From contig JAHZKP010000131.1 of NCBI GenBank assembly GCA_022600345.1, forward strand, positions 1-64,000: a stretch of DNA of 64,000 nucleotides, in the 5' to 3' direction. A model generated the notes under the pieces. The model did not search any database and was not told the origin of the DNA. It saw nothing but the letters and a program-made list of their open reading frames with translations. Shown here piece by piece: positions 62,829 through 64,000 of this stretch (its first letter is position 1; each line of letters starts with the position of its first letter). This stretch comes from Alphaproteobacteria bacterium (lineage in GTDB: Bacteria; Pseudomonadota; Alphaproteobacteria; Rhizobiales; Hyphomicrobiaceae). Made by a program: the position numbers and the translations under genes.

Positions 62829-64000
62829 ATGCGCGCAGTTTCTCATCTCGTCACCCCTCCAGCACCGCATGTGCACGCCCGGGACCTTGGCTCGGTGCGG
62901 CTCCTGTTGGGCAGCGTGCGCAACAGCCTGGGCATCTGGCCCGATTACGCGTTTGACACCAACTTCACCCGCAACACGTTGTTTGGCGTTGAGACGGTGC
63001 TCGTCAATTCGCCCGAGGGCGTGCGCCATGTGATGGCAGCGAATGCATCGAACTACGTGCGCCCGGCGATGATGGCGCGCATTATGCGGCCACTGTTGGG
63101 CCGTGGGTTGTTCCTGGCCGAGGGCGAGGAATGGCGGCGGCAGCGGCGATTGTTGTCGCCATCGTTCACGCCGCAGAATGTCAACGTGCTGCTTCCCCAC
63201 CTTGTTGCAGCCGCGGGCGACCTGGTCGGCGAACTTGACGGTCAGTCGAGCGCGGACCTTTCGAGTGCTTATGAAGGGGCCGCGTTGAATGCTGCGTTAC
63301 GGGCGCTGTTTTCGATGCCGGAAAAATCCGAGCGCGACCGCATTGGCAGTCTTGTCTGCCAATTCGTGACGGGGCCGGGCCGTCCGCAGATATTCGATGG
63401 ATTTGCAAAAAGCGAAACCTCGTTCGCGTTTGCTTTGGGCAGGCGGCGAAATTTTCAGAAGCGTTGGTTCAAGGCCGTCGGCGAACTGGTGGCGGCGCGA
63501 CAGAAGGCTCCGCACGAAGCGAGCAGTCGCGACCTGTTGGATCTCTTACTCGCGGCGCGAGATACCGAAAGCGGGGAGCCGTTGGCCAATGATGAGGTCC
63601 GCGACCAGTGCGCAACGATGATTTTTGGGGGCTATGAAACGACCGCGCGGCTATTGTTCTGGGCATCCTATCTGTTGACGCTCGATGGCGAAGAGCAGGA
63701 GCGGGTGCGCGCCGAGGTGGCGGCATTTTTTCCCGATCAGGTTACGACGTTGAGCGACCTGGAGAACTGGCCGCGGTTGCGCCGCGTGGTCCTGGAAGCC
63801 TTGCGGCTTTACCCATCGGTGCCGCTTCTGGTGCGCGAACCGCTGGAGGACGATGTCATCCTAGGGGAGCCGGTGCGGCGCGGCGTGCAGGTCTATATCG
63901 CGCCGTGGGTTCTACACCGCCACCGCGCGCACTGGGAAAATCCGACCGCGTTCCTGCCGGACAGGTTCGAAGGGCAATCTTCGCCGTGGACATCGGGCGG
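62829..64000 (+). CDS. Cytochrome P450, truncated by the window end
   Basis: Read from ATG 62829, the frame stays open to the last base (390 codons). The C-helix motif EWRRQRRLLSPSF, the I-helix oxygen-binding motif FGGYETTA (A/G-G-x-E-T), the K-helix ExxR in VVLEALRLYPSVPLL, and the PERF-like PTAFLPDRF are present. The heme-binding FxxGxRxC loop lies beyond the edge. It is a class I bacterial P450 in likely electron supply, with substrate unknown. The divergent AraC-type gene is a candidate regulator. No ferredoxin is visible in the window. Confidence 0.9.
   Translation, partial: MRAVSHLVTPPAPHVHARDLGSVRLLLGSVRNSLGIWPDYAFDTNFTRNTLFGVETVLVNSPEGVRHVMAANASNYVRPAMMARIMRPLLGRGLFLAEGEEWRRQRRLLSPSFTPQNVNVLLPHLVAAAGDLVGELDGQSSADLSSAYEGAALNAALRALFSMPEKSERDRIGSLVCQFVTGPGRPQIFDGFAKSETSFAFALGRRRNFQKRWFKAVGELVAARQKAPHEASSRDLLDLLLAARDTESGEPLANDEVRDQCATMIFGGYETTARLLFWASYLLTLDGEEQERVRAEVAAFFPDQVTTLSDLENWPRLRRVVLEALRLYPSVPLLVREPLEDDVILGEPVRRGVQVYIAPWVLHRHRAHWENPTAFLPDRFEGQSSPWTSG

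Overview
The window reads as a high-GC alphaproteobacterial chromosome, most likely Hyphomicrobiales (Rhizobiales). The basis is GC-rich codon use, alphaproteobacterial-style REP palindromes, a short proteobacterial-type SpeD, a fused SoxYZ-like carrier of the kind found with PQQ dehydrogenases, and a TupABC tungstate transporter. The assignment below class level is an inference.

Layout. 0-2 kb: accessory debris, with a truncated Imm53-like immunity gene, an unknown exported protein, and the C-terminal stub of a type I secreted protein. 2-5 kb: a GST, a tautomerase and an ankyrin-repeat lipoprotein. 5-14.5 kb: housekeeping genes (RhlE-type DEAD-box helicase, speD-speE, an AsmA-family protein, an exported thermonuclease, a SoxYZ-like carrier) with repeat-rich spacers. 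14.7-18.6 kb: rfbC-rfbB-rfbA for dTDP-sugar synthesis and a sulfotransferase. 18.6-22 kb: tungstate transporter tupB-tupC-tupA and an HTH/periplasmic-binding-like regulator. 22.3-23.4 kb: an OmpA-like envelope protein.

23.4-53.6 kb is the striking part: about 30 kb made only of accessory signalling and envelope genes in four blocks of alternating orientation. (A, minus) a TIR-TM-helical-repeat protein and a small membrane protein. (B, plus) a CAP-domain protein, a Cys-rich DUF4189-like protein, a secreted SH3b-like/vWA protein resembling the periplasmic part of PpkA, a fused ABC ATPase-FtsX permease resembling TagT+TagS, two exported proteins without clear family, and a second membrane-anchored vWA protein. 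(C, minus) a second TIR-TM-TPR protein, a Sel1/TPR/CHAT protease with an N-terminal export-type segment, and a coupled exported helical-repeat protein. (D, plus) an exported small protein, a second TPR/CHAT protease with a clear signal peptide, and a coupled FecR-like exported protein. I read this as a candidate envelope-sensing system with TIR and CHAT effectors, not matching any named system I know. It ends beside an IS3-type remnant and a tRNA-Arg(CCG) whose 3' end faces the cluster.

54-64 kb: tRNA-Arg, a small conserved-looking ORF, polA, an orphan gene of unknown function, a small membrane protein, an MshEN/winged-helix/AAA ATPase, an AraC-type regulator, and a cytochrome P450 cut by the right edge. 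I saw no CRISPR array, integrase or rRNA gene.
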